Positions 27,662-40,380 are shown, counted from the first letter of the stretch. The stretch: DNA of 64,000 bases from Actimicrobium sp035984655 (GCF_035984655.1 NZ_JAXCHT010000002.1:248001-312000); one strand, 5' to 3'. Program-made: numbers and translations. Notes: generated by a model not told the origin, from the letters alone.

Positions 27662-28507
27662 TCAGGAGGCGAACAACGGCAGAATGCCGTCGAGTCCGAC
27701 GAAGTTCAACGCCACGGTGGCTTGCGCGCGCACCACCGGCTTGGCGCGAAAAGCCACCGACATTCCGGCAATCCCCATCATCGCCAGATCATTGGCGCCA
27801 TCACCCATCACGATGGCCGCCGCTGGCGCGACGCCGAGTTCCGCGCAGGCGCGTTCGACCGCGCGCTTTTTTTCGTCTGCATTGACGATCGTGCCGAGCA
27901 CGCGTCCGGTGAGTTTGCCGTCGATGATTTCGAGCGTGTTGGCATGCGCGTCATCCAGCCCCAGCCGGGCCTTGATGCGCTCGGTAAAGAACGTGAAGCC
28001 GCCCGACACCAGCAGCGTCTTCAGTCCAGCTGCCCGGACTGCTGCCAGCATCGATTCCGCACCGGGCGACAGCCTGACACGCGCGTCATAGACGCGCTGC
28101 AGCGCCCCGGCATCAAGTCCCTTGAGCAGCGCCACCCGTCGCGTCAGGCTCTCGTTGAATTCAATCTCGCCGCGCATTGCAGCCTCGGTGATCGCGGCGA
28201 CCTGCGGTTTCAAGCCCTGCATGTCGGCGATCTCGTCGATGCACTCGATCGTGATCAGGGTGGAGTCCATGTCCATCGCCAGCAGCTTGAAATCAGACAG
28301 GTGCTGGCCCGGCAACACGAACGCGCAATCGAGTTGCGCCGCGAGGCAGGCCTGCTCGACCGCAGCCCGGATCGCGACCGAATCATGCACGTCTTCGCAG
28401 CGAAATGCGTGTGCAGACAGCGGCGCGATGCGCTGCGCGTCGGCCAGTTCGGCGATCGGTGCGACGGTCTGGAAATCGGTGGACAAGCCTTGCAGGATCA
28501 GATGCAT
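27662..28507 (-). CDS. serB: Phosphoserine phosphatase SerB
   Basis: HAD-family phosphatase that performs the last step of serine synthesis. The 281-residue product has the nucleophile motif DMDST at 79-83, ALLKGLD and LLVSGGFTFFTERI motifs, and the C-terminal acidic motif VMGDGANDLAMM. The N-terminal 75 residues correspond to a regulatory region shorter than in Escherichia coli. It is 24 bp downstream of mfd on the same strand and upstream of an EAL gene. Confidence 0.96.
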   Translation of the reverse strand: MHLILQGLSTDFQTVAPIAELADAQRIAPLSAHAFRCEDVHDSVAIRAAVEQACLAAQLDCAFVLPGQHLSDFKLLAMDMDSTLITIECIDEIADMQGLKPQVAAITEAAMRGEIEFNESLTRRVALLKGLDAGALQRVYDARVRLSPGAESMLAAVRAAGLKTLLVSGGFTFFTERIKARLGLDDAHANTLEIIDGKLTGRVLGTIVNADEKKRAVERACAELGVAPAAAIVMGDGANDLAMMGIAGMSVAFRAKPVVRAQATVALNFVGLDGILPLFAS

Positions 28508-28531
28508 GATGTGAATTCTTGTTGAAAAAGG

Positions 28532-31978
<3,447 letters not shown>

Positions 31979-32036
31979 TGTTGAGGTGAGTTTGCCACGC
32001 GGTTCTGCGCCGGGAAAATGGCGTTCCGGCTTTGAA

Positions 32037-32068
32037 TTGACACTGAAATTTTATGGTGCGATTATAAA
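32037..32068. promoter_or_regulatory. Divergent promoter region for mfd and ispD
   Basis: Within the 189-bp gap, ATTATA at 32061-32066 reads TATAAT on the minus strand, a perfect -10 for mfd. On the plus strand TTGACA at 32037-32042 is followed by TATAAA at 32063-32068, but the spacer is 20 bases, longer than usual, so the ispD assignment is weak. No other better pair was seen in the gap. Confidence 0.35.
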
Positions 32069-32167
32069 CGAAGCCGTTCGTTCTGCTGCCGACACCTTTC
32101 ACCCAAGAGCTTCCATCATCGTTTCCACAATTCGCACCGTTGTCTTTCGCCGCCTGACCGCCGCAGC

Positions 32168-32863
32168 ATGAGCGCCGTCCGTTGTTTTGCACTGATTCCC
32201 GCCGCCGGCGTCGGCGCCCGGATGGGCAGCGACGTTCCGAAGCAGTACATGGCGCTGGGGGCGCGACCAATGCTGCGTCATGTGCTCGATACCTTTGCCG
32301 GCGCCGCGATGATTGCGCATGTGTTCCTCGTCGTCAGTAATGACGATGCATTCATTGCGCCGTTGCTGGACGACGCCGCCAATCTGCGCGAGCGGGTCAC
32401 GTTGTTGCGTTGCGGTGGCGCGACCCGGCAGGCGTCGGTGTTGAACGGATTGGACGCCGTGCGCGATCGGGTCGATGCGCACGACTGGATGCTGGTCCAC
32501 GACGCGGCACGGCCCGGGCTGACGATCGATCTGATTGCCCGGCTGGTGGCGGCGGTCGGAGACGATGATGTCGGCGGCTTGTTGGCGCTGCCGGTGGCCG
32601 ATACCCTCAAGCGCGGCGCTGGCGGACGCAGCGTCAGTACCGTCGATCGGGTCGCCCTCTGGGCTGCACAGACACCGCAGATGTTCCGCCACGCCTTGCT
32701 GACCAAAGCGCTGCGCAGCGCGACTGGTGCCACCGACGAGGCCAGCGCCGTCGAAGCGCTCGGACTGCAGCCGCTGCTGGTCGAGGGCAGCATGCGCAAT
32801 TTCAAGGTAACGCTGCCCGACGATGCCACACTGGCCACGTCGATGTTGAAAGGAACGCCATGA
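32168..32863 (+). CDS. ispD: 2-C-methyl-D-erythritol 4-phosphate cytidylyltransferase IspD
   Basis: Third enzyme of the MEP isoprenoid pathway; couples CTP to methylerythritol phosphate. The 231-residue product has the nucleotide-binding loop PAAGVGARMGSDVPKQY, the VHDAARPGL motif and TDEASAVEALG near the C-terminus. Its stop overlaps the start of ispF in ATGA form, as is common for this pair. The ribosome binding site before the ATG is weak. Confidence 0.97.
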   Translation: MSAVRCFALIPAAGVGARMGSDVPKQYMALGARPMLRHVLDTFAGAAMIAHVFLVVSNDDAFIAPLLDDAANLRERVTLLRCGGATRQASVLNGLDAVRDRVDAHDWMLVHDAARPGLTIDLIARLVAAVGDDDVGGLLALPVADTLKRGAGGRSVSTVDRVALWAAQTPQMFRHALLTKALRSATGATDEASAVEALGLQPLLVEGSMRNFKVTLPDDATLATSMLKGTP

Positions 32864-33351
32864 ACCATCCACCACCGTTTCGTATCGGCCAGGGCTATGA
32901 CTGCCATGCCCTGGTTGCCGGCCGCAAGCTGATCATCGGCGGCGTGCTGATTCCGCATGTCACCGGGCTGCTTGGCCATTCGGATGCCGACGTGCTGCTG
33001 CACGCGATCACCGATGCCCTGATCGGCGCGGCCGCATTGGGCGATATCGGCAAGCATTTTCCCGATACCGACCAACGGTTCGCCGGCGCTAACTCGATGG
33101 AATTGCTGCGCGAGATCGCGCTGCGCGTGCATAAATCCGGGTACGCGGTGGGTAACGTCGATGCAACGATCATTGCGCAGGCGCCCAAGATGGCGCCGCA
33201 CATCGGTCAGATGGTCGCCAATATCGCCGATGCGATCGGCGTGCCGATCGGCCGCGTCAACGTCAAGGCCAAGACCAACGAACGGCTTGGCTATCTGGGC
33301 AGGGAAGAGGGAATGGCGGCGGAAGCCGTGGTGCTGATTTATCACATCTGA
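32860..33351 (+). CDS. ispF: 2-C-methyl-D-erythritol 2,4-cyclodiphosphate synthase IspF
   Basis: Forms the cyclodiphosphate intermediate in the MEP pathway; homotrimer with zinc at the subunit interface. The 163-residue product shows the metal-binding Asp14 and His16 in GYDCHALVAG, GHSDADVLLHAITDALIGAAALGD and the late NVKAKTNERLGYLGREEG. It starts within the end of ispD, indicating coupled translation. A strong palindrome follows the stop. Confidence 0.98.
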   Translation: MNHPPPFRIGQGYDCHALVAGRKLIIGGVLIPHVTGLLGHSDADVLLHAITDALIGAAALGDIGKHFPDTDQRFAGANSMELLREIALRVHKSGYAVGNVDATIIAQAPKMAPHIGQMVANIADAIGVPIGRVNVKAKTNERLGYLGREEGMAAEAVVLIYHI

Positions 33352-33359
33352 AGCGAATT

Positions 33360-33389
33360 GCCGAAACCGGTGCGGCGACCGGTTTCGGC
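33360..33389. terminator. Strong hairpin between ispF and the convergent alcohol dehydrogenase
   Basis: GCCGAAACCGGT (33360-33371) pairs perfectly with ACCGGTTTCGGC (33378-33389) around a 6-base loop. There is no T-run on either side. It may act as a transcription-blocking or mRNA-stabilising hairpin for both convergent genes, or mark a site for another protein. Confidence 0.6.
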
Positions 33390-33405
33390 ATGCATGCAAT
33401 TACGT

Positions 33406-34563
33406 TTACAGGCTCAATTCAAGTACCTGACGGCTGACCGCGAGGGTCACGTCGCGGCGCTCGCCGAGCATGGTCATCTTGTGGCTTTCCAGCTGTCCCA
33501 GCACGGTCTCGATGTTGTCCGCCGTGACGCCATAATCGCCGAGGCGGGTCTTGACACCCATCTGCTCAAAGAATGCCTGGGTCTTCTCAATCGCCGCGTC
33601 GATGCGCGCGTCTTCGTCGCCGGTCGTCAGGTTCCAGACCCGCGCAGCGTATTGCAGCAGCTTCGCGCGTTTGCCTTCCTTGCGGATCCTGAGCATGCTC
33701 GGCAACACGATGGCCAGCGTTTGCGCGTGATCGAGGTTATACAGCGCCGTCAATTCATGGCCGACCATGTGGGTCGCCCAATCCTGCGGCACGCCCGCAC
33801 CGATCAGACCGTTCAATGCCAGCGTCGCGCACCACATGATATTGGCGCGCACGGCGTAGTCGTCCGGTGTGGCCAGCGCCTTCGGGCCTTCCTCGATCAG
33901 CGTCAGCAAGATGCCCTCGGCGAAGCGATCCTGGATTGGCGCATCGGCGGGGTAGGTCATGTATTGCTCCATCACGTGTGCATACGCGTCGACCACGCCA
34001 TTGCCGATCTGCCGGGTCGGCAGCGTGAAGGTCTTGGTTGGGTCGAGGATGGAGAATTGCGGGAAGCAGTGACGGCTTGAGAACGCCATCTTGGCCTTGA
34101 GCGATTTGCGCGTGACGACTGAACCGTTGTTCATTTCCGAGCCGGTGGCCGGTAAGGTCAGGATCGCGCCGAACGGCAACGCGCTCGTGATGTTGGCGCC
34201 GCGCTTTTCGAGGATGGCCCACGGATCGCCCTCGAAGTTGACTGCCGCCGCGATGAATTTGGCGCCGTCGATGACCGAGCCGCCGCCGACGGCAAGCAGG
34301 AAATCGAGCTTTTCGCGTCGTACCAGCTCGACTGCCTGCATCAGGTTTTCATAGCTTGGATTCGGCTCGATGCCGGAGAACTCCTGGAAGCTGCGGCCGG
34401 CCAGCGCTGCATGCACTTCATCGAGTACGCCGTTGTGCTTGATGCTGCCACCACCCGACAAAATCAGTACGCGCGCGTTTGCGGGAACCACTTTGGCGAG
34501 GTCGGCAATGCGGCCTTTGCCAAACAGGATCTGGGTAGGGTTATGAAAGTCAAAATTGAACAT
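33406..34563 (-). CDS. Iron-containing alcohol dehydrogenase, YqhD-type
   Basis: A 385-residue group III alcohol dehydrogenase, close in wording to YqhD/butanol dehydrogenase, which reduce aldehydes with NADPH. The nucleotide-binding GGGS motifs (LSGGGSIKHNGV and AVGGGSVIDGAKF) and the metal ligands in DAYAHVMEQY and HMVGHELTALYNLDHAQ are visible. The C-terminal ERRDVTLAVSRQVLELSL also fits. It is a single gene on the minus strand, convergent with ispF. Confidence 0.92.
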   Translation of the reverse strand: MFNFDFHNPTQILFGKGRIADLAKVVPANARVLILSGGGSIKHNGVLDEVHAALAGRSFQEFSGIEPNPSYENLMQAVELVRREKLDFLLAVGGGSVIDGAKFIAAAVNFEGDPWAILEKRGANITSALPFGAILTLPATGSEMNNGSVVTRKSLKAKMAFSSRHCFPQFSILDPTKTFTLPTRQIGNGVVDAYAHVMEQYMTYPADAPIQDRFAEGILLTLIEEGPKALATPDDYAVRANIMWCATLALNGLIGAGVPQDWATHMVGHELTALYNLDHAQTLAIVLPSMLRIRKEGKRAKLLQYAARVWNLTTGDEDARIDAAIEKTQAFFEQMGVKTRLGDYGVTADNIETVLGQLESHKMTMLGERRDVTLAVSRQVLELSL

Positions 34564-34776
34564 GATGTTTTTTCCGGTCAGGTTGGGCTGCGACTATCGA
34601 AGTGACAACAACAGGCATCATATGACGCCTTGGCGAATCGTGCTTTTGCCGGCGTCACGCGACCACTGACAAGTTGTTACAAAGAAATGGACCTGTTGAT
34701 TTCGCGTCGGTAGAGAATGCAGCTCATGCGCCAATCGCTGCTGCGGCTGGCATTTTCCGCAAATGAGGAGCAAGCG

Positions 34777-36348
34777 ATGACATGGACGGTTCGATTTCTG
34801 CTCACGGCATTGGCCCTGGGTGCGATGGGCGGCGCCGGCGCGGCCGAACTGGCCGGCGACGCCTGGGCCACGCATGTGTTGAACCGTCTCGGCTACGGTC
34901 CGGCTCCCGGTGATATCGAACGCGTCACCGCCATGGGTGTCGAACACTACATTGATACGCAACTCCATCCCGAAACCATTCCGGTGCCGCCTGCGCTGAC
35001 GCAACGCCTGGCGGCATTGCCCGCCACCAGCATGAGCGCAGGGGAATCGCTGGCCGAATTCCTCAACGCGCAAAAGGCGGCAAAACAAGACGACGCTGGC
35101 AAGCAGCAACGACGCGAAAGCTACCAGCGCACGGCGCTGCGAACCGCCGAGGCGCGCCTGGCGCGCGCCATCGGCAGTCCGCGCCAGCTGGAAGAAGTCA
35201 TGGTGGATTTCTGGTTCAACCACTTCAACGTCTTCGCCGGCAAGGGTCTCGATCGCGCCCTGGTCGCAAGTTACGAACGCGATGCGATCCGCCCGTTCGC
35301 ACTGGGACGTTTCCGCGATTTGCTGGGCGCTACGGCAAGCCATCCCGCCATGCTGTTCTATCTCGATAACTGGTTGTCAGTCGCGCCCGGTTATGAAGCG
35401 CCGCGTCGGTTCGGCAAGTCGCCGCTGGCCAAGGCGAGCGGATTGAACGAAAACTATGCGCGCGAATTGATGGAGCTCCATACGCTGGGCGTGGACGGTG
35501 GCTACAGCCAGAAGGATGTCACCGAACTGGCGCGCATGCTGACGGGCTGGACGTTTGTGCCACGCGACATGGCGCGCCAGGATGGCGGCTTTACGTTCGA
35601 TGCGCGCCGCCATGACAATGGCGACAAGGATTGGCTCGGCAATCATGTCGGCCCGCGTGGTCGCAATGAGGGGGAGTTCGCACTCGACACGCTGGCCGCG
35701 CATCCCGCCACGGCACGTCATATCAGCTATCAGCTGGCGCAGTATTTCGTCACCGATAATCCGCCGGTTGCGCTGGTCGATCGGCTCGCCCGGCGCTTCA
35801 CCGAAACCCGCGGCGACATCCGCGCCGTGCTCGGCACCTTGTTCGCCAGCGCCGAGTTCCGCGATCCCGCCGTGGTCGGCGCCAAGTTCAAGACGCCGTA
35901 TCAATATGTGGTGTCCAGCGCGCGCGCCGCCAATCTGAATGTCGTCAACGTGCGACCGTTGCTGGGCACACTGTCCCAGCTTGGTATGCCGTTGTATGGC
36001 TGCCAGACGCCGGACGGGTACAAGAACACCGAGGCGGCCTGGCTCAATCCGGACGCGTTGACACGGCGCATCAATTTTGCCACGGCGTTGGCATCGGGAC
36101 GCCTGCCGTTGGCCAAGCCGACCGATGCCGACGATGCGCCCGATATGGGCAAGCAAAAGCTGGAACGGGCCACCGAGCCGCAGCGCGGCGACAACAATCG
36201 CTGGACTAGTGCGCCGGTCGACGCGACGCTGTTGCTGACAACGCTGGGCCCGGCGATTTCGACGCGCACCCGCGATACCGTCGCTGGCAACCAGAGCGGC
36301 ATCCGCGCCGCCTTGCTGCTCGGCAGCCCTGATTTCATGCGCCACTGA
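34777..36348 (+). CDS. Exported DUF1800 family protein
   Basis: A 523-residue protein with a Sec-type signal (VRFLLTALALGAMGGAGAAE). The rest matches DUF1800, with typical segments HVLNRLGYGPAPGDIERV, MVDFWFNHFNVFAGKG, LMELHTLGVDGGYSQKDV and ALAGWTF-like LTGWTFVP. The ATG at 34777 has GAGGAG upstream; an earlier in-frame Met exists at 34717. DUF1800 and DUF1501 genes commonly occur side by side, as here, and are thought to be exported together; the role is unknown. Confidence 0.88.
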   Translation: MTWTVRFLLTALALGAMGGAGAAELAGDAWATHVLNRLGYGPAPGDIERVTAMGVEHYIDTQLHPETIPVPPALTQRLAALPATSMSAGESLAEFLNAQKAAKQDDAGKQQRRESYQRTALRTAEARLARAIGSPRQLEEVMVDFWFNHFNVFAGKGLDRALVASYERDAIRPFALGRFRDLLGATASHPAMLFYLDNWLSVAPGYEAPRRFGKSPLAKASGLNENYARELMELHTLGVDGGYSQKDVTELARMLTGWTFVPRDMARQDGGFTFDARRHDNGDKDWLGNHVGPRGRNEGEFALDTLAAHPATARHISYQLAQYFVTDNPPVALVDRLARRFTETRGDIRAVLGTLFASAEFRDPAVVGAKFKTPYQYVVSSARAANLNVVNVRPLLGTLSQLGMPLYGCQTPDGYKNTEAAWLNPDALTRRINFATALASGRLPLAKPTDADDAPDMGKQKLERATEPQRGDNNRWTSAPVDATLLLTTLGPAISTRTRDTVAGNQSGIRAALLLGSPDFMRH

Positions 36349-36373
36349 ACGGCACCATTTCGAGGAGATGAAC

Positions 36374-37609
36374 ATGCAACGTCGCGACTTCATGCAGGTG
36401 CTGGCAGTGGGAGCGGGTGGCCTGATATTGCCCGGGTCGAATGCCTGGGCGGTGACGCGCGCAGCGTCGGACAGTCAACGCAAACTGATCGTCATCATGC
36501 TGCGCGGCGCGGTCGATGGCCTCAGTGTGGTGGCGCCGTATGGTGACGCCAATTACGCGCGCCTGCGGCCGAACATCGCGATTGCGCGTCCCGGCCAGGA
36601 GAATGGCTTGCTGGACCTGGATGGCTACTTCGGGATGCATCCGGCGCTGCGTCCGTTGCAGGATCTTTGGCAGCAACAGCGGTTGGCCTTTGTCCATGCG
36701 AGTGGTTCGCCTGACGCAACACGTTCGCATTTCGATGCGCAGGATTATCTGGAGTCTGGTACGCCGGGCCGCAAGGGCACGCAGGATGGCTGGATGAACC
36801 GGCTGCTGGCCGCGTTGCCCGGCCCTGCTGTCCCAACCCGGGCGATCAGCATCGGGCCAGTCATGCCGCGCATTCTGAGCGGCCACGTCAGCGCGATCAA
36901 CATTGCTTCTGGTGCGGCAGCGGGACGACCGACCTTGCTGGACCGTCCGCAGGTGGCGGGCGCTTTCGATCAGCTTTATGGCGGCAACGACAAGTACGCC
37001 AGCATTTATCACGAAGCCCAGACCGCGCACAAGGAAATGATGTCGTCACTGGACGAGGAGAACAAGGTTGCCGATGGCGGCGCGCCGCTGCCGAACGGCT
37101 TTCCGGCGGATGCCGCGCGACTGGCCTCGCTGATGAAAAACGACGGTCGCATCCAGTTCGCTTTTGTCGCGCTGGGCGGATGGGACACGCACGCCAACCA
37201 GGGCAACGGTACCGGGCAGCTGGCCAATCGACTGGCACCGCTGGGGCAGGGACTGGCGACCCTTGCGCAGCGGCTGGGGCCGGTGTTCGATGACACCACC
37301 ATCGTGGCCATGTCGGAGTTTGGTCGCACCGCGCGGCAGAACGGCAATAACGGCACTGACCACGGGCATGGCAATGTGATGTGGGTGCTGGGCGGCAAGG
37401 TTGCCGGCGGCAAAGTCTATGGCGATTGGCAAGGCCTGGGTGAGGCGCAGTTGCATGAGGGTCGCGACGTGCCGGTGTCGACCGATTTTCGCGCCGTGTT
37501 GGCGCAGATCAGCGAGCGGCATTTGAAACTGTCGGACAAGCAGCTGCAACTGGTGTTTCCGGACCTGCCGCCGCGCCGGTTGGCGGCGGAGTTGATCCGC
37601 GCAGGCTGA
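36374..37609 (+). CDS. DUF1501 family protein with Tat signal
   Basis: A 411-residue sulfatase-fold-like DUF1501 protein. A twin-arginine signal is at the N-terminus (QRRDFMQVLAVGAGGLILP). Body motifs include KLIVIMLRGAVDGLSVV, WDTHANQGNGTGQLAN, MSEFGRTARQNGNNGTDHG and HGNVMWVLGGKVAGGKVY, which are diagnostic. ATG 36374 is preferred because GAGGAG lies six bases upstream; the ATG at 36368 is too close. Paired with the DUF1800 gene 25 bp upstream. It may fold in the cytoplasm and be exported by Tat with the DUF1800 protein as partner, which is inference. Confidence 0.9.
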   Translation: MQRRDFMQVLAVGAGGLILPGSNAWAVTRAASDSQRKLIVIMLRGAVDGLSVVAPYGDANYARLRPNIAIARPGQENGLLDLDGYFGMHPALRPLQDLWQQQRLAFVHASGSPDATRSHFDAQDYLESGTPGRKGTQDGWMNRLLAALPGPAVPTRAISIGPVMPRILSGHVSAINIASGAAAGRPTLLDRPQVAGAFDQLYGGNDKYASIYHEAQTAHKEMMSSLDEENKVADGGAPLPNGFPADAARLASLMKNDGRIQFAFVALGGWDTHANQGNGTGQLANRLAPLGQGLATLAQRLGPVFDDTTIVAMSEFGRTARQNGNNGTDHGHGNVMWVLGGKVAGGKVYGDWQGLGEAQLHEGRDVPVSTDFRAVLAQISERHLKLSDKQLQLVFPDLPPRRLAAELIRAG

Positions 37610-37614
37610 GTCGA

Positions 37615-38190
37615 CTAGCGCCCGGCGCTGCAGCCGACGGCCTGGTCGAGCCCGTCGGTGTGGGCATCGAGCGCCGCGCCAGCCGCGCGGGTCGGATCGG
37701 CCTGCCATAACCCGGCCCGCAACACCGCGCGCGAGCATTGCGTGAACGCTTGCGCAACGGTCACGATCAACACGCTGCGCGGCAGTACGCCATCGACTGC
37801 GAATTGCTGCAGCAAGGCCGGATCGTTGTTGATGCGTGCGTGTCCGTTGACGCGCAAACATTCGTTGACGCCCGGGACCAGGAACAGCAAGCCGACTTGC
37901 GGATTCTCGATGACGTTGCGCAAACTGTCGATCCGGTTATTGCCGCGCCGATCCGGAAACATCAGCGTGCGCTGGTCGACGATCGTGACAAAGCCCGGTT
38001 GGTCACCGCGTGGCGAGCAGTCCATCCCGGCGCTGCCGGCGCTGGCAAACAACATGAATGGCGACGCGCCGATGAAACGCTGACTGGCCTCATCGAGGTA
38101 ATCGCGTTCCTTGCGTTGCGCGTCCTCGCTGGGTTGCTGGTACAGCGCATTGAGCGCCGCCAGCGTGGATATGACATGGTCGTGTGGCAT
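37615..38190 (-). CDS. Pyridoxamine 5'-phosphate oxidase-family FMN-binding protein
   Basis: A 191-residue split-barrel flavoprotein of the MSMEG_1061-like FMN-dependent PPOX group. Visible motifs are FMLFASAGSAGMDCSPRGDQPGFV, the phosphate-contacting LMFPDRRGNNRIDSLRN in outline and LFLVPGVNECLRVNGHARI. The substrate is unknown; related proteins bind FMN or other cofactors without pyridoxamine activity. Convergent with the DUF1501 gene (5-bp gap) and 10 bp downstream of envZ on the same strand. Confidence 0.85.
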   Translation of the reverse strand: MPHDHVISTLAALNALYQQPSEDAQRKERDYLDEASQRFIGASPFMLFASAGSAGMDCSPRGDQPGFVTIVDQRTLMFPDRRGNNRIDSLRNVIENPQVGLLFLVPGVNECLRVNGHARINNDPALLQQFAVDGVLPRSVLIVTVAQAFTQCSRAVLRAGLWQADPTRAAGAALDAHTDGLDQAVGCSAGR

Positions 38191-38200
38191 CGCGCTCCGT

Positions 38201-39604
38201 TCAGGCTGCAGGCAGATTGATTTCGACGATCAGGCCGCCGTCATGGCGGTTGCGTAAATGCAGGCTGCCGCCGTGGCGCTTGATGACCCGCTCCACGATC
38301 GCCAGTCCGAGACCTGCGCCGTTGGCCTGTCCGCGTGCGGTATCGAGTCGCGTGAAGGGGCGACGCAACCGGTCCATTTCATGAGCAGGAATGCCATCTC
38401 CGTGATCACCGACTTCGATCACCACTTCACCTTTTTCGATACAGCAAACCAGGTCAACGTCGGTGACTTCGCTGCCATTGGTTTTTCCGTAGCGACGCGC
38501 GTTCTCGATCAGGTTGTTGATCACGCGCTTGAGCTCGACCGGATTGCCCATCACCGCAACGTGTTCATCAAGGTGGGGTGTGATGCGCACGTCAGGCAGG
38601 CGCTCCGCGTCCTGCGCGGCCTGATGCAACATGAGCGTGACGTCGATGCGCTTGAAGCTGGCGACATCGGTCGGCTTGGCGTAATCGAGGAACTGCCCGA
38701 TGATGTCATTCATCTGCCCGAGGTCCGATTGCATGCCGTGGCGGGCGTCGTCGGGCAGCCGGGCCATCTCGACTTCGAGCAGCATGCGCGAGATCGGCGT
38801 GCGCAGATCGTGCGAGATGCCGGCGAGGATGACGGCGCGGTCGGATTCGATGCGGTTCAGGTCTTCCACCATCTGGTTGAAGCTCTGATTGGCTTCGCGG
38901 ATTTCGAGCGGCCCGCGCTCCGGCAATGGATCGAGCTGGCCGCCCTTGGCAATCGCGCGTGCTGCCGCAGTCAGGCGTGCCAGCGGCTGGTTGATCAGGC
39001 GCGAAATGAAGACTGCACCGACCAGCGCCAGCAACAACGTCACTGCGGCCCAACCGAGCCACTGAATTCCGGCGGAACGGTCGAGCCGATCCCGATCCAG
39101 CATCAGCCAGTAATCATCGTCGTCGATCTTGAAGCTGACCCAGAATCCGGCAATATCATTGACCTTGCGGGCGAAGCGCGTATCGACGCCGAGCTTGCTC
39201 TTGATGCGTTCCTGCAGCAGCGGCGTCAAGGCGGTGTCGCGCGGTGTCTCGACGATATCGGTATCTTCCAGCGGATAGACGCGGATGCCTTCGTTGCTCG
39301 CCAGATCAAACAGCAACTCGCTGCGCAGATCCGGCGCCGAATGCGTCAGCGCCGCACGCGTGATGGTGACGACGGAAATGATTTGATTGGCAAGCTGCTC
39401 GGCGCGCGGTGTGCGGTCAACCAGACGCACGCTGGTGATCCAGGCCGCCATGCTGATCGTGATCAGCGATGCCAGCAGGACGAAGGTGCGCCAGAACAGG
39501 CCGCTCTTGAACCAGGCGAGTCGACCCGCCCCGTTGACGTTATGCGAAAAGGAGCCGGCGGCGTCGCTCAGTTCAGCGCGGCTGGCCTTCAGGAATAAAA
39601 ACAT
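38201..39604 (-). CDS. envZ: Osmosensor histidine kinase EnvZ
   Basis: A 467-residue membrane sensor kinase partner of OmpR. From the ATG at 39604 it has a first membrane segment (TFVLLASLITISMAAWI), a periplasmic domain, a second membrane segment (WAAVTLLLALVGAVFISRL), a HAMP region (INQPLARLTAAARAIAKG), phospho-acceptor His265 in GISHDLRTPISRMLLEVEM in outline and the ATP-binding boxes (NNLIENARRYG, VGDHGDGIP, GAGLGLAIVERV). Its start overlaps the end of ompR by 32 bp, so the pair is co-translated. Confidence 0.94.
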   Translation of the reverse strand: MFLFLKASRAELSDAAGSFSHNVNGAGRLAWFKSGLFWRTFVLLASLITISMAAWITSVRLVDRTPRAEQLANQIISVVTITRAALTHSAPDLRSELLFDLASNEGIRVYPLEDTDIVETPRDTALTPLLQERIKSKLGVDTRFARKVNDIAGFWVSFKIDDDDYWLMLDRDRLDRSAGIQWLGWAAVTLLLALVGAVFISRLINQPLARLTAAARAIAKGGQLDPLPERGPLEIREANQSFNQMVEDLNRIESDRAVILAGISHDLRTPISRMLLEVEMARLPDDARHGMQSDLGQMNDIIGQFLDYAKPTDVASFKRIDVTLMLHQAAQDAERLPDVRITPHLDEHVAVMGNPVELKRVINNLIENARRYGKTNGSEVTDVDLVCCIEKGEVVIEVGDHGDGIPAHEMDRLRRPFTRLDTARGQANGAGLGLAIVERVIKRHGGSLHLRNRHDGGLIVEINLPAA

Positions 39605-40325
39605 AGCCAAGCCCCCAGACAGTTTGAATGTAGAGCGGGCTGGAAGGATCCGGCTCGATGAGTTTTCGCAAACGGGAAATCTGGACGTCCAGACTGCGGT
39701 CATAGACCTCGTATTCCCGGCCACGCGCCAGCTCCATGAGTTTTTCGCGTGACAGCGGTTGGCGCGCATGGCGCGCAAATACCTTGAGAACGGAAAACTC
39801 ACCGGTCGTCAGTGGCACGCTGACGCCGCTTTTCTTGAGCGTACGCGTGCCGAGATCGAGTACGAATTCGCCGAATTCGAAAGATTGCGGACGTTCCGAT
39901 GGCGCGCCTGGCAATTCGTCGGGCTGTTTGCGCCGCAGTACCGCAGTGATGCGGGCCACCAGTTCGCGCGGATTGAATGGCTTGGGCAGGTAATCGTCCG
40001 CCCCCATTTCCAGACCAACGATGCGGTCGACATCCTCGGCCTTGGCGGTCAGCATGATGATTGGTGTCAGATCGCCGGCGCCCCGCAGGCGGCGGCAAAT
40101 CGACAGGCCGTCTTCGCCCGGCAGCATCAGATCCAGCACCAGCAAGTCATATCGTTCGCGCAGCCAGAGCTTGTTCATGGTCTGGGCGTTTTCGGCGGTG
40201 ACGACATTGAATCCCTGTTCTGCCAGGTACCGGCGCAGCAGGTCGCGCAGGCGGATATCGTCATCGACAACAAGAATTTTTGGCTGATGGGCGTTGGGTG
40301 TAACGGGGGATGGTGTGGTATTCAT
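39573..40325 (-). CDS. ompR: Response regulator OmpR
   Basis: A 250-residue receiver plus winged-helix regulator. The receiver has the acidic pair DDD at 21-23, phospho-acceptor Asp65 in LLVLDLMLPGEDG, and the conserved Lys in PKPFNPRELVARI. The C-terminal DNA-binding domain shows LTTGEFSVLKVFARHARQPLSR-like wording and YIQTVWGLGYVFIPEG. The sequence is closest to OmpR, consistent with envZ directly downstream. It is divergent from a small secreted-protein gene. Confidence 0.95.
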   Translation of the reverse strand: MNTTPSPVTPNAHQPKILVVDDDIRLRDLLRRYLAEQGFNVVTAENAQTMNKLWLRERYDLLVLDLMLPGEDGLSICRRLRGAGDLTPIIMLTAKAEDVDRIVGLEMGADDYLPKPFNPRELVARITAVLRRKQPDELPGAPSERPQSFEFGEFVLDLGTRTLKKSGVSVPLTTGEFSVLKVFARHARQPLSREKLMELARGREYEVYDRSLDVQISRLRKLIEPDPSSPLYIQTVWGLGYVFIPEGQPR

Positions 40326-40355
40326 GGCTGTATGGTAACGTCAGAAATCCGTTGC

Positions 40356-40380
40356 GTAACGCCTTGATTCAGGGCATTAC
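40356..40380. promoter_or_regulatory. Imperfect palindrome in the ompR divergent region
   Basis: GTAACGCC (40356-40363) faces GGCATTAC (40373-40380) across a 9-base spacer, with one mismatch, in the 160-bp gap between ompR and the small secreted-protein gene. A further GTAACG copy lies about 20 bases to the left. It could be an operator, but no matching regulator is evident, and I give it low confidence. Confidence 0.25.

Noticed and set aside
38258..39598. Plus-strand open frame of 446 codons opposite envZ
   Set aside because: Antisense of a histidine kinase with intact H, N and G boxes.
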